Below, in pieces: positions 1 to 12,700 of a stretch of 64,000 bases of DNA (positions within the stretch are counted from its first letter, which is position 1; each line of letters begins with the position of its first letter). The notes below the pieces were generated by a model. It saw only the letters and a program-made list of their open reading frames with translations, ran no database searches and was not told where the DNA came from. Source of the stretch: Doris montereyensis (taxonomy: Eukaryota > Mollusca > Gastropoda > Nudibranchia > Dorididae); the NCBI GenBank assembly GCA_037039925.1, contig JAXRKP010001048.1, forward strand, positions 17,501 through 81,500. The letters are read 5' to 3'. Both the position numbers and the translations under genes were made by a program.

Positions 1-1915
1 CACATACGTCTGGGTTCAGTCCATGACTACACAGTAGGAAGGTCTGACAACACACTGCATATTACGCAACGTCTGGGTTTTATCTAGCCCATTGTTACAC
101 AGTAGGAAGGTCTGACAACACACTGCACATTACACATCCGTCTGGGCTATTAGCCCATGATTACACAGTAGGAAGGTCTGACAACACACTGCACATTACA
201 CAACCGTCTGGGTTCTATTAGCCCATGATTACACAGTAGGAAAGGTCTGACAACACACTGCACATTACGCAACCGTCTTGTTATCAAAGTTCTATTAGCC
301 CATGATTACACAGTAGGAAGGTCTGACAACACAATGCCTACGCCCGTCTGGGTTCTATTAGCCCATGATTACACAGTAGGAAGGTCTGACAACACACTGC
401 ACATTACACAATTGTCTGGGTTCTATTAGCCCATGATTACACAGTAGGAAGGTCTGACAACACACTGCACATTTCGCAACCGTCTGGGTTCTATTAGCCC
501 ATGATTACACAGTAGGAAGGTCTGACAACACACTGCACATTACGCAACCGTCTGTGTTCTATTAGCCCATGATTACACAGTAGGAAGGTCTGACAACACA
601 CTGCAAATTACGCAATTGTCTGGGTTCTATTAGCCCATGATTACACAGTAGGAAGGTCTGACAACACACCGCAGATTACATCCGTCTGTGTTCTATTAGC
701 CCATGATTACACAGTAGGAACATATGACAACACACTGCACATCACGCAACGTCTGTGTTCTATTAGCCCATTGATTACACAGTAGAAGGTCTGACAACAC
801 ACTGCACATTACGCAACCGTCTGGGTTCTATTAGCTCCATGATTACACAGTAGGAAGGTCTGACAACACACTGCACATTACACAACTGTTTGGGTTCTAT
901 TAGCCCATGATTACACAGTAGGAAGGTCTGACAACACACTGCAGATTACACATACGTCTGGGTTCTATTAGCCCATGATTACACAGTAGAAGGTCTGACA
1001 ACACACTAATTAGTCTGGGTTCTATTAGCCCATGATTACACAGTAGGAAGGTCTGACAACACACTGCAGATTACACATCCGTCTGGATTCTATTAGCCCA
1101 TGATTACACAGTACGGAAGGTCTGACAACACACTGCACATTACGCAATTGTCTGGGTTCTATTAACCCATGATTACACAGTAGGAAGGTCTGACAACACA
1201 CTGCACATTACACATTGCACATGTGATTACACAGTAGCAAAGGTATGATCCATTACACTGTCTGTTCTATTAGCCCATGATTACACAGTAAAGGTCTGAC
1301 AACACACTGCACATTACAGCATGTCTGTTCTATTAGCCCATGATTACACAGACAATAGGTCTGACAACACACTGCACATTACACATCCGTCTGTGTTCTA
1401 TTAGCCCATGATTACACAGTAGGAACATATGACAACACACTGCACATCACGCAACCGTCTGTGTTCTATTAGCCCATGATTACACAGTAGGAACGTATGA
1501 CAACACACTGCAGATTACACAACCGTCTGGGTTCTATTAGCCCATGATTACACAGTAGAAGGTCTGATAACGCACTGCAGATTATCCATCTGGGTTCTAT
1601 TAGCCCGATTATTAGATAGTAGGAACATATAGACACATGATTTACAGTAGATAGAAGGTCTGACAACACACTGCAGATTACACATAAATCTGGGTTCTAT
1701 TAGCCCATGATTACAGTAGGAAGGTCTGACAACACACTGCAGATTACACATAGTCTAGAGGTTCTATTAGCCCATGATTACACAGTACGAAGGTAGATAG
1801 ACAACACACTGCAGATTACACATCCAATACGATAAACATTGATTAACAGTATGAAGGTCTGACAACACACTGCACATTACATACTCTTGGTTCTATTAAT
1901 ATGATTACACAGCAG
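1..1915. repeat. 68-bp minisatellite array
   Basis: About 28 imperfect tandem copies of a 68-bp unit run from the window edge, so the array probably continues to the left. Each unit contains the blocks TTCTATTAGCCCATGATTAC and GGTCTGACAACACACTGCA, joined by a short variable stretch (ACGCAACCGTCTGGG and variants). Copies become more diverged and shorter after about 1210 and again after 1560. Small open frames on the minus strand are repeat by-products. No protein or RNA gene is seen in it. Confidence 0.95.
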
Positions 1916-2099
1916 GAATGGTGATAGAGAGTTGTGACATGTGCGTACACGTGGGGATGCCGTAATGGCTGTTGTATCAAAGCTATTTTATAGTAAAAGC
2001 ATGAATTTGATGCTTACAGTTAAATAGAAGCATGTCTGGATGTCCTCCAAAACGCAGACAATAGGTAAACATATGGATAGTCCATTCCATGTAGGTAAG

Positions 2100-2123
2100 A
2101 TACATAGATAGATATATATATAG

Positions 2124-2154
<31 letters not shown>

Positions 2155-2259
2155 ATCATATATATATATATATATTTTTTATAGATTTTATATACATATA
2201 GATATATCTAGCTGGATAAATAGATATATATATATATAGATAGACATATAGACAGTTAA

Positions 2260-2325
<66 letters not shown>

Positions 2326-2512
2326 GGATAGACAGACAGATACATAGATAGATAGATAAATAGTTTGATAAATAGATAGAGAGTAGAGATAGATAAATAG
2401 ATAGATCAATACGATAAACAGATAGATAATCATATATATATATATATAGATATATATTATAGATATATATATATATGTGTGTATGTATTTATATATATAT
2501 ATATCTATATAT

Positions 2513-2556
<44 letters not shown>

Positions 2557-2564
2557 GAGAGATT

Positions 2565-2605
<41 letters not shown>

Positions 2606-2610
2606 TTATT

Positions 2611-2692
<82 letters not shown>

Positions 2693-2773
2693 CAGAGAGA
2701 GAGAGAGAGAGAGTGAGAGAGAGAGAGAGAGACAGAGAGAGACAGAGAGAGAGAGAGAGACAGAGAGAGAGAC

Positions 2774-2804
<31 letters not shown>

Positions 2805-2861
2805 CAGAGAGAGAGAGACAGAGACAGACAGACAGACAGAGAGACAGACAGAGACAGAGAC

Positions 2862-2892
<31 letters not shown>

Positions 2893-2945
2893 CAGAGACA
2901 GAGACAGAAGGCGGAGACAGAGAGAGACAAAGAGTGAGATACATA
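2100..2945. repeat. Compound microsatellite (AT, GATA, GA, GACAGA)
   Basis: The tract passes through AT-rich dinucleotides, a GATA block (about 2255-2330), more TA repeat, then (GA)n from about 2570, and finally GACAGA-type hexamers to about 2930. The long Arg/Glu and Ser/Leu open frames on the two strands come only from this simple sequence. The + strand of the last 370 bp is almost pure purine apart from C in the GACA units. Confidence 0.97.
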
Positions 2946-3672
2946 CATATTTAGATATATCGATAGCTTAAAATCAAATGGACAGTCAAACACACTCACG
3001 CATGGAAAAAAAGTCATGAGTTCACACGTATTTTTTGTTATTTGTCTATTTCCTTTTTATTTTTTTTCAAACTCAACTCATGGGGTCTTCACAAAAATCC
3101 TCTGTTATCAAGCAAAGCGATTATTTTCATATTTTTCTGTATTTCATTCAATCTTTCTTTTTTTGTTGTGAAATGAATTGCTTCTTGCTCTTTCAATAAT
3201 TTGTATTTCTATTTAACACTCTTTCATGGGTTCTAATTTCTTCATCCTTTTTTCATCTTATATTTTCACTGAAGGCACCAATCCAACTGTTCCCTATAAT
3301 AATGGTTGCAAGAGGCAAGGCATCACAGCTAAGAACATTCCCCAACCATGTCAGTGTCATACTTGTATCACGACACAGCGTTGCACATTTTGGTCTAACT
3401 CGCGTTCAATCAAAGACCGATTTATATCATCTTTGGTTCAACTTCCGCGGGATGCTAATAAGTCAACTTCCGCAGGATGTTCGGATGTTGTTAAGTCGAA
3501 ATCGAAAGTAGGCTACGACGAGATGTCAACAAAACCATGTCATTTATGAGGTTGGTCTTTGAAAAACCTAGAATCTACATCTCAACAGAAAACGAGTTTC
3601 CTCCAAGCAGTGTTGTGATGTGACGATGTTAGACGATTGAATCTACAAAAGAGAACACATATTAATGAAACC
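2946..3672 (+). other. 5' flank and probable 5' UTR of the METTL18-like gene
   Basis: Unique, T-rich sequence lies between the microsatellite and the first coding exon. No clear TATA box or CpG-rich promoter can be assigned by eye. Open frames at 3226-3549 have no recognisable domain and are not called as genes. The transcription start is unknown. Confidence 0.4.
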
Positions 3673-3760
3673 ATGGATTTCGCCTTCAATTTTGAGCTGA
3701 CCGACAGCGATGCCATTCAAGATGCAAATCTAACCCCGAAGTCAACTAGTCCAAAGAAAG
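3673..3760 (+). CDS. METTL18: METTL18-like exon 1 (start codon)
   Basis: The ATG at 3673 sits in a good start context (AAACCATGG). The exon reads MDFAFNFELTDSDAIQD and ends at AAAG with donor GTAGAT at 3761, leaving phase 1. The MDFxFNFE-type start matches the N-terminus typical of this family. The open frame extends upstream, but without an ATG. Confidence 0.85.
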
Positions 3761-6700
3761 GTAGATCTAGATCTACATACTGCATATATGTATCACGATC
3801 TAGGCCTGGTGCATCGATCTAAACATACATTACATTTCTTTGGATTACACGATGATAGCTGTAAATTAGATCAAACATAGATCTAGATCTACCATTGAAG
3901 TTAAATTATCAATGTTTTCTGGAATATTACACTTAGCCTACTTACTACTAATTACAGATCATAAATATGCAAGTAATAATTATTTTATAAAGCCAGAGCC
4001 TGTTTTTCTACCTAAAAGGTTGGAAGCTATATGTGCATCATCAAGGTATGTAAAGAGAGTATATAATATTATTAACATGTTGTCTTGGTCTGGCGTTATA
4101 TTGTGTAATGTCATACTTTGATCTTGTTCTTCATCAGAAGATGCCTCTGTCTCATTTGAGGTTACCGCCTTCCATACAAAGCATGTACTGTCCAAGGTGA
4201 GCTGTTACAGTAACCTATTCCTGACTCATTATGTGTGACCTTGATTTACTTTGAATATCCTCTAAATCGTTTAAAACATGGAGACCGATTACAGTCGCAT
4301 CTCGATAATCTGAACAGATGAGGTGGAGATGGATTTTTTTTTTTCCTGATAATCCAGAACGGGATTCCGGATTCAAACACCTGATTTTGGATAGAGAGTT
4401 AACGCATCGATAAACCAATCACTTGACTGTTCGATATGGTCTTACCAGTCTACTGATGACGCATCAAAGCCACTCGACTTTCCTAACACCACTTCAGCCA
4501 TACAAATAGCAACATAGCATCACAGCCATTTGACTGGCGTGCCACATTGTCCAGGCAGATTGATAGACATGAGTAGGTGTCTGGTCGGCCCAAATACAAA
4601 ACACCACACTAGTTGGTGTCTCTGTAAGTTCTGAGGCCTTTCGCTGATTCATAATGTGTGTCACTTTGATCGGAGATCCGATAAACCAAATGTAATTGTT
4701 TCTTTTTGGTATTATAGCATTGCATTATACATGAGACCTAAACATACCCAAGACAAAAACTGAAAAGCATAGTAATTGGTATAAATAGATTTTCATGGTA
4801 ATGGGATGAGGCAGGTAGAATCTTCAAAGTTTGACAACTTTGTCAACACAAAGATCCTTCCTCTGATTCCGCTAAGGTTTGTTTTCACTCTATGACCTAC
4901 TTTTTCCTCACACTGGCTTCATACAATTGTCGGTGAAATTGTCTTTAACGAAATCTGTTTGGCACATTTCTTCAGGAAAAGCAAAGCACGTAGTAAATCA
5001 TCCAATAGGGCTTCAAACACTATGTTATGCTTCTTGGATTTCAATTAGATAAATATTTCAATCTTTAGAATATAGTAAAAAGAAAGAAATAACTAGTTAT
5101 ATGCACACAGTGGACTTACATGGTTAGAGTTGAACTTTTGAACGATTTAAACAATGTAAGTCCACTCCTTTTACTTACAAGTTGAAGAGTTTTTGAGGCA
5201 GGAAGAAAAACGAAAATATTTGTTTAGATCATGTGCGTAACTAGAACTGTTCTATTAAATCAAGGCCTCCAATGTATATAAAACAACGTAAGAAACATGC
5301 ATTTGATCTTTTGAAGGACAAATTTCATATATCCCATATATCGTGGACTTTCGTGTTTAGACGGTTTCTCCGACAACTTATTTCATTCATGCATTGTTGC
5401 AGTTGATTAAAGACTCTATAAACTCTTCAGTTTACAAAACATAATTTGTTCACTGGGCCAATCACACACACACTGTTAACCCTCTATGTTACTTGGAAAG
5501 GTCAGGCTTTAAAAACTCACTCAGCTGAGAATCCAAAAAGCCATTGAAAATGGGAGAAGGTCTTCCTCGCCAATCCGTGATATTGTCTTTTCATTTCTTT
5601 TCTCTATTTTTATTTTCCTTTTTTCCTTGTTTTCTCCGTGGTGCCTTATCAGATGAGCTTGGAAAGACAATTTGATCCTGTAATGATATGGTCATACCCA
5701 GTAGTCGACTTTCTTTTCTTGACAACCGCCAACAGATCTACATAGTGCTCGGTGTATTGCAGCACTCTCTTCACTTCTTGGTTGCTGATATGATCTCTCT
5801 ATATATATAAGAGATGCCTAGGAATCTTCTATACTTTGTAGATCTGTTGTTAAGAGTCCATGACTCGCAGGTGTGTAAGAGGACGGGGTATGACAATTGA
5901 ATTTAAGAGTCTCAACTTTGTTTTGGTAAGCTACGTATGTTGTTGTCCCAAACAGGTTTGAGTACTCAACACTGCTGTCATTGCGCAAAATGTACCTTCA
6001 AGTCCATCACGTGTATTAGGCTTTGAGAAAACGTATCATCCTGACATCTCTTTTCAATGTTGATAAACTGTAGACTGTTCAAGAGACATGATTCCAAAGT
6101 TGCTAATGCTAGTGTTTATTGATAGGGGCTCTGAGTATTGGAGGATTTATATGCATTTATATAGCAATTGTAATATGATGCTTATTGTACCAAACAGACA
6201 GCAACAAAAAAGATTTATTTTAATTGTGTGTATTTATGTACTCATTTTTATTCTTCTTTTAAAGCTCCAAACAAAAATCATCAGCCTCAACGACCGCCAG
6301 TTAAGGATTGTGGACACAAGCGCTTTAGAACAACTGATCCTCACCGATGCCGACTTTAAGGAAGAGGTTGATGCTTCAAACATGCTCAGCACAATTATAT
6401 CTCACAGCGATCTTGTTGACGGAGTCTATGAAGGTTTGTTTAATTGTTGGAAAGAAAAAAACCATTTCTGTTTTCTCTTGATAATAATTTCTTTAAGTCC
6501 ACCAAACCTCTGCGGCTTTTTGGATTTTCTTTTAGGACACCAAACCTCGGCGGCTTTTGATTTTAGGACACCAAGCCTCGGCGGCTTTTTGGATTTTCTT
6601 TTAGGACACCAAGCCGCTCCCAACGGCTCCAGTGGTGTAAAAACGTGAATCTGATAGCTTTAATCTGATGGATGTGCCTTATCGTCACTTGAAAAAGGAA

Positions 6701-9700
6701 GTACTCTTGTTCTAAAAGGTAAATATGGTCAATAACAAAGGTTTTCTATGCTTAAACGTTAGACAGAGACAAGTTTACATGTTTGATGGGAGTTTTGTTA
6801 AGCACTTTCAATGAATGAGACAATAAAGGCTGCTTTCTTCTCACCGTCGTACAAAGTATCAAAGACTGCATTTCATTTGTACTCCTTTTAAACAAATATG
6901 GAACTACAAGATTTTTTCATCATTTTAAAAAAAAAATTAGCAAGGGGAGTAAAATTGTGCTCATATTTTTTCAGTTTTGTTTTGATTTGAACTTTAATTG
7001 ACATGCAGATCTTCTAATGGTTTAAAAAAGCAACATTATCACCGACAACACAAAATTGCTTTTATTTCCAAACAAAATTCATAAGATACAGCATGTTAGG
7101 GTTTTAGAAGATCTTTCGCTTAGAAATTGACCTTTCAAATATCAATATGCAGGTGAGCAAATTTAGCAGGCTGTGTAAAATGGCAATGTCCATTGGTGGA
7201 ATTCAAGTGTGGGCACAAAGAGTTAAGAGATTTTATCAAATGGATTTCCAGAAACTTACTTTGTATTTGGAGCTGTAAATATTTGTTATTGAATTGTATG
7301 TTACGTTATTAGAAATATTCAATTTCTGATAAGTGGATCTTTGACAGAGATACACAGCAATATGTATTGATTTCAAGGCTTTTGCAATATAATCACTTAA
7401 TCATTTACAAGCATCACGACATGAGTGGATTTTTTAAGGGTGGAGGGCAAATGCCTGAAAGCTAGTATTATTATGGTAAAAAAATATATATATTGCATTT
7501 CTTGTTATTTTTACCTTCCTGTATATGATTTCACCAAAACAATTGTCTCGCTGAAACCTAGATCATTTATTACTTAATCATCTTTTGAAGGTAAGTAGCC
7601 TCAAAAGTGAAGAAAAAGCGATGAAATTGAAGAACGTGATGATAAACAAATTATTTTGAAGTAGAACTACCTTTTCCATCCAAATTGGCAAGTTCATAGA
7701 CGTATAAGAAAACTAACAGAGAGATATTTGGATTTCGTTTTGGGTTTTTTCGGTATATTTATGACTTGAGTGCCAAAAATAGCAAAAGATGACATTGTCG
7801 ATTATCCCATTTGTGAAACATAAAAAATACAATTAAATATATAGATTTTCAGGACAAAAAACTCTATATTTGTCTTTAGGTATCAGCTTCAGGAGTACGT
7901 GTTTGAAATGCCGAAAAGAATAGCACAGACTGGTGGAGGAAATAGAATTTGAAAATAGCCTTTTTTCTGGTTTATAATTCAAGATGACGGCCATTTCAAT
8001 GGCAACCATAATAAATATTTGAAAAAATCTAACCGTTTACCTACTAATTCAGACCCACTAAGTTCGAACATAATCGCTAAAGTGGAGTACCTGAAATGGT
8101 CTAGAAAATCACTGCCCTAAAGTCAAATCTCACTTTGTTTCAGGTGGCCTCAAGGTTTGGGAATGTGCTTTAGATCTGGCCAACTTCCTTGCTTTGGATT
8201 CACAGATATCTCGAAGATTCAAGGGAACACAGAGATGTGAGTCTCTCACTTTGCATTTGATTGTCTGCACATTAACAAAGGTAACCTACATATTGCATGT
8301 GCCGAGTCATGTTGAAAAAAAAGATTCAATTTTACTCAGAAGAATGTCATGCAACTGGTCAAAGAACGTGGTAATGTTGAAACAAGTTACGGAGTATTTA
8401 ATTTTGTGTTCTACTAGTCATTACTTACTTAGCGTTGATTTCACAGGTTCTAATACTCCGATTCTTGGTTGTCTGTCTCAAGGTGTTTGGGGATTGTGGC
8501 TTTATATTTACAGACTATTTCCTGATTTCCTCAGAACGGAATCAAGCCTATTCTTGAATGTATCTAGGGTCTTAACGCATGCGACTTTATCTGGTAAACC
8601 AAACAGATTCCAAAGTTATGCCACTTTCACACTAAATGGTATTTTTGGAAGGTCTAATCTTGCCCTTTGTGTTTCCTCTAGTTCTTTTCATACAGAAATA
8701 TCAGATACCTTTTTGTGGAAGCTCCTACATTTCCAGTCATAAACGCTATTTAATATCTTGTATACTGCGATCATAGTCCCGAACTCTCCTATAACTATGC
8801 GGTTTGCATTATGATTTTTGGCAGCCTTTTCATCATGTCGACGATCGCAAACCGTGTATGTCCAATTTTGGATGTTTTGAGAAAATCAAAGAAAAAGATG
8901 GTGCGCATTTTGGATCTATTTCCACAGACATACACGGTTTAGAAGTGTCAAAAACTAGACCAGCAGGGACACACGGATTGCCTCCGTATGGTTATCATAC
9001 AGGTTTATATTGGTTCATTTGCCACGGAATCCTAACTAGACGAAGCACAGGGCATTCCTAATGTTAAGAAAGCGAAATAAAAGGTTTATTAAATTTTAGA
9101 CTTTCACCGCCGATTGTGTTGAATCTGTCATGCCTGGGGATCTGTTTTGTCGCTTCTCCTTTGAACTCCCTCTCCCATCTTCTTTCATTTCATTCCAGTT
9201 GGGATGCGGCGCTGGTATACCAGGTGTCTGCTGTGCGATGGCAGGTGTGGCAAGAGTGGATTTCCAAGACTATGTAAGTTGTTGAACAGCCACGTCAAAT
9301 GTAGACGGTTGGTGGACCTTAAAGAAAAAGAGACCAAGATGGATGTATAGTCTGTAGTGGCATCGGTGGCCGAGCAGGTAGGCTGCCGGACTGGGGATCA
9401 TGAAGCCCCGAGTTCGAATCGTAGCAAAGCCAGGTCTGGCGTTGTGTTCCCTAGGGAAAGACGCTTAGCACGCATTTCCCCCCACTTTACCCAGGTGCAA
9501 ATGGGTACAAGCACTAGCTTGGGAGTATCGTCGTGGCCAGGAGGTGATTATTGTCACCTGTTCCGGTTCACGCAATAGAAACCGGTATAAGCTCCGCTCT
9601 ACAGGCCTTTAAGGGGTCTTGAAGGAACTTTTACTTATAGTCCGTGTCCCTGCATAAGTGCAAGCTGACCGACTGTACATCATTTATTTATCCCACCCAG

Positions 9701-12700
9701 CAGACCATTTCATTCAAAGTCCTTCTCAACTCCCGGGGGAAGCATACAGTACAGTATACAACAAGCGTACTATTAGGCCTTTCAAACTAACACTTTGACA
9801 AGGTCTTTCTCTTCCTATAAGTAAGTAAAGTTCCTTCAAGGCCCGTAAGGCCTATAGAGCCAGAGCTTTCTCCCGGTTTCTATAGCGTGGAAACGGAACA
9901 GGTGACGATAATCGCTCCTGGCCAGGACGCTAGTCTGATGCAGATTTTCACTCCCAAGCCAGTGCTTGTACCCAATTGCACCTGGGTAGGGTGGGGATAA
10001 TGCGCGTTAAGTGTCTTTCTCAAGGAACGCGACGTTGGACCGGGCTAGATTCGAACTCGGTACCTCATGATCCCAGTCAGGCATCCTAACCGCTTGGCCA
10101 CCGACGCCACTTTTTATTTCCTATAGCTGGGCACTTATTCCACACCTGAGTCAAGTGAGGACAGTAGAGTGAGGTACCTTTTCCTAAGTGTACAAGTGTA
10201 CATGTGCCAGACCCCTACTGGTAGGTCACTACTTCTTTTCTTTCACTGGTTTTCCTCTATCTTACATGTATCTTTCATGTATCTTTCATGTATCTTTACA
10301 TGTATCTTACATGTATCTTACATGTATCTTACATGTATCTTTCATGTATCTTTTATGTATCTTACATGTATCTTTCATGTATCTTACATGTATCTTACAT
10401 GTATCTTAAATGTTGCTGGTTCCTCTGAACTTACCATGACAATACTGAGATATTACTCAATAGTCTCAGGCACAAACCATGTACTTCCAGATTTTCAGGT
10501 TTGGTTTTTATACATTTTAAATGGAAGACAACCTTTGTGTCTAAAAATGTTTCTACCCTACAAACCAAACGAAACTATCAAAGCAGTTACATGATCATTA
10601 CCTAATTTTCATGGGTAGTTTGATTTGACCTAATTTTCATGGGTAGTTTTTTCCTGTCTGTTCATGTGGAGTGATTAGATTGTTGTTGACCTCCATAGTC
10701 GTTGATCCTCTTGCCCTTTGTGCCTTCTCCTATTCTTGCCTTCAGCAATTTGCTGTCTTGATTATTGGGGGGACTCGGTACTCCAGAGGTAAGGTGTCGG
10801 CCTCTCACTCGGCCGAAGGCTTGACCCAAGCCCTCCAGCGGTGGTTGAAATATTTTCTCGAGTTTTAAAAAAAATATAACCTTCCCCTGCCTGGTCCAGG
10901 TAGGTCGATTGACGATTTCGAGTTTTTAAAAAATATAACCTACCCCTGCCTGGTCCAGGTAGGTAGATTACGAATTTTTAAAAATATTTGCCTGGTCAGA
11001 GTAGGTAGATTACGTTTTTTTAAAAAATATAACCTACCCCTGCCTGGTCCAGGTAGGTAGATTACGATTTCAGGTTTAAAAAAATATAACCTACCCTGCC
11101 TGGTCCAGGTAGGTAGATTACGATTTCGAGTTTTTAAAAAAATATAACCTACCTCTGCCTGGTCCAGATATGTGGATAGGTGTTAAAGATCCCTTGGCTG
11201 TTTACACTACAGGGTTTGTCCGGGCAAAATTAAACATCCTATTACAAAAACCCCTGAGACCACCTTAGTTGTGGATGTGGGTAAAATCAAATCAAACGAT
11301 TGTTTGGACCACTTACGTTTTCCTCCACAGAATGAAGAGGTGCTAAAACTGCTGACACAGCCCAATGTGGAGAACACTGTCATCCCTGACCAAGTCGACT
11401 CTTCCGCGGCCAGGACGGAGTGTCGTTACTTTGCTGGCGACTGGTCTTCCTTTGTGGAGCTGGAGTGCCTTGGAAACGTCAGGTCTGTAGAAGAATGCAA
11501 GGATCGTGTAGGCTTACTACGCTACATACTACTTTATTGTTTTTTTTTCCATCAAAATTTTTCTGGCAAATAAAAAAAATGCGTCATGATAATATATTAA
11601 TAGCAAAAATATTATTCACACATATTCAAAATCTTTATTTGGAATTTGTTTTTGTGGTTTTGTTTTATTTTTAGATGAAAACCTAACAATAAAATCTAGC
11701 CATGTTTCATTACACGTTGTGTAGTAAGAAACAAAGAAATTGTAGGTAGATAATATAGATTTTTTTTTTTAAATGAACAAACAGTAAGGGGAACAATAAG
11801 TACCGGTACATCGGCCTGCATGGCCTGAATCTGCGAAATTTGTTGTATCAACCTACACAACTTGCGTACGGGCCATCATGCTGTTTTTATGCCGACACCT
11901 TCGACCCAAATAGCCAGGGACAAGAGGTGTGCTCCGTAGGCATAAAAATGTGTCTCACCGCTTGCCAGATGGCTTGCTTGCCGTTTTCTGACAAGACAGC
12001 AGGAAAGGGAAAGTCTCTAAGAACTAAATTAAAATTGTAGGTGGATGTGGGATGATGGCGCCCGATTGATTATAATTTGAATGCTGATAATATTATAAAT
12101 AAAAACAATCAAACAGGTCGACAAAAAACGTGCATGAATTTAATGTATGAGTTTATTTATTCCCGATGATGTATACTTATTTCCTGAAACAAGGCTTTAT
12201 TTGTTATCCGTTGAATGTTTTTTTTAGCTGTAAGGGCGCCGACATTTGGTTTTCGCTTTGGTTAGCAAAGCTGGCTTGCTCTGCGCTGATACAGAACAGT
12301 GTGCTTGACAAGCAAATGGCCTCTCTGCCTATGGAATCTATGGAACGCGCCTCCAGGGGTTTTGCACTATTTAGACCGTATATGGCCCAGATATACCTAG
12401 CCGTGATAAACAAGGGAGACAACTGCGTTGATAGTGTTGATCACACAACGGATGGAAGATCAGTATGTAAACGATCGGACTGACAATCCCACAAAGGTGC
12501 GGGATTCAGGCGACAGAGTTTTCATGTACCGGTATGCCATGTTGTGTCTGTCTTGTGCCAAACAAAAGAGATTTTTTCACTTCACACATTAATTCATTAT
12601 TGTGACAGATAAGATAAAATAAGATAATTTTACTAATCTTATAAAAACAATTATAAGAAAAATTGACGGTCACATGATACAATTTCACAAAGTTACAAAC

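Noticed and set aside
2475..3017. Arg/Glu-rich and Ser/Leu-rich open frames of 110-160 codons
   Set aside because: They follow entirely from GA and GACAGA simple repeats.
6088..6648. 186-codon open frame as one protein
   Set aside because: Only 6265-6433 matches the methyltransferase family; the rest is intron read-through.
8194..8742. 182-codon open frame
   Set aside because: It begins inside METTL18 exon 4 and continues into the intron without any conserved pattern.
9357..9440. Possible functional tRNA gene
   Set aside because: Box A and box B are present, but the same head plus a fixed body and tail recurs many times; the cloverleaf arms are degraded, so it is a SINE.
10169..10594. 141-codon frame rich in Met/Tyr/Leu/Cys
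   Set aside because: Its core is the 11-bp tandem repeat in an intron.
11482..11510. Donor sites at 11506 and 11508 as the end of METTL18 exon 6
   Set aside because: Both give the wrong phase for exon 7; the donor at 11483 fits both phase and family length.
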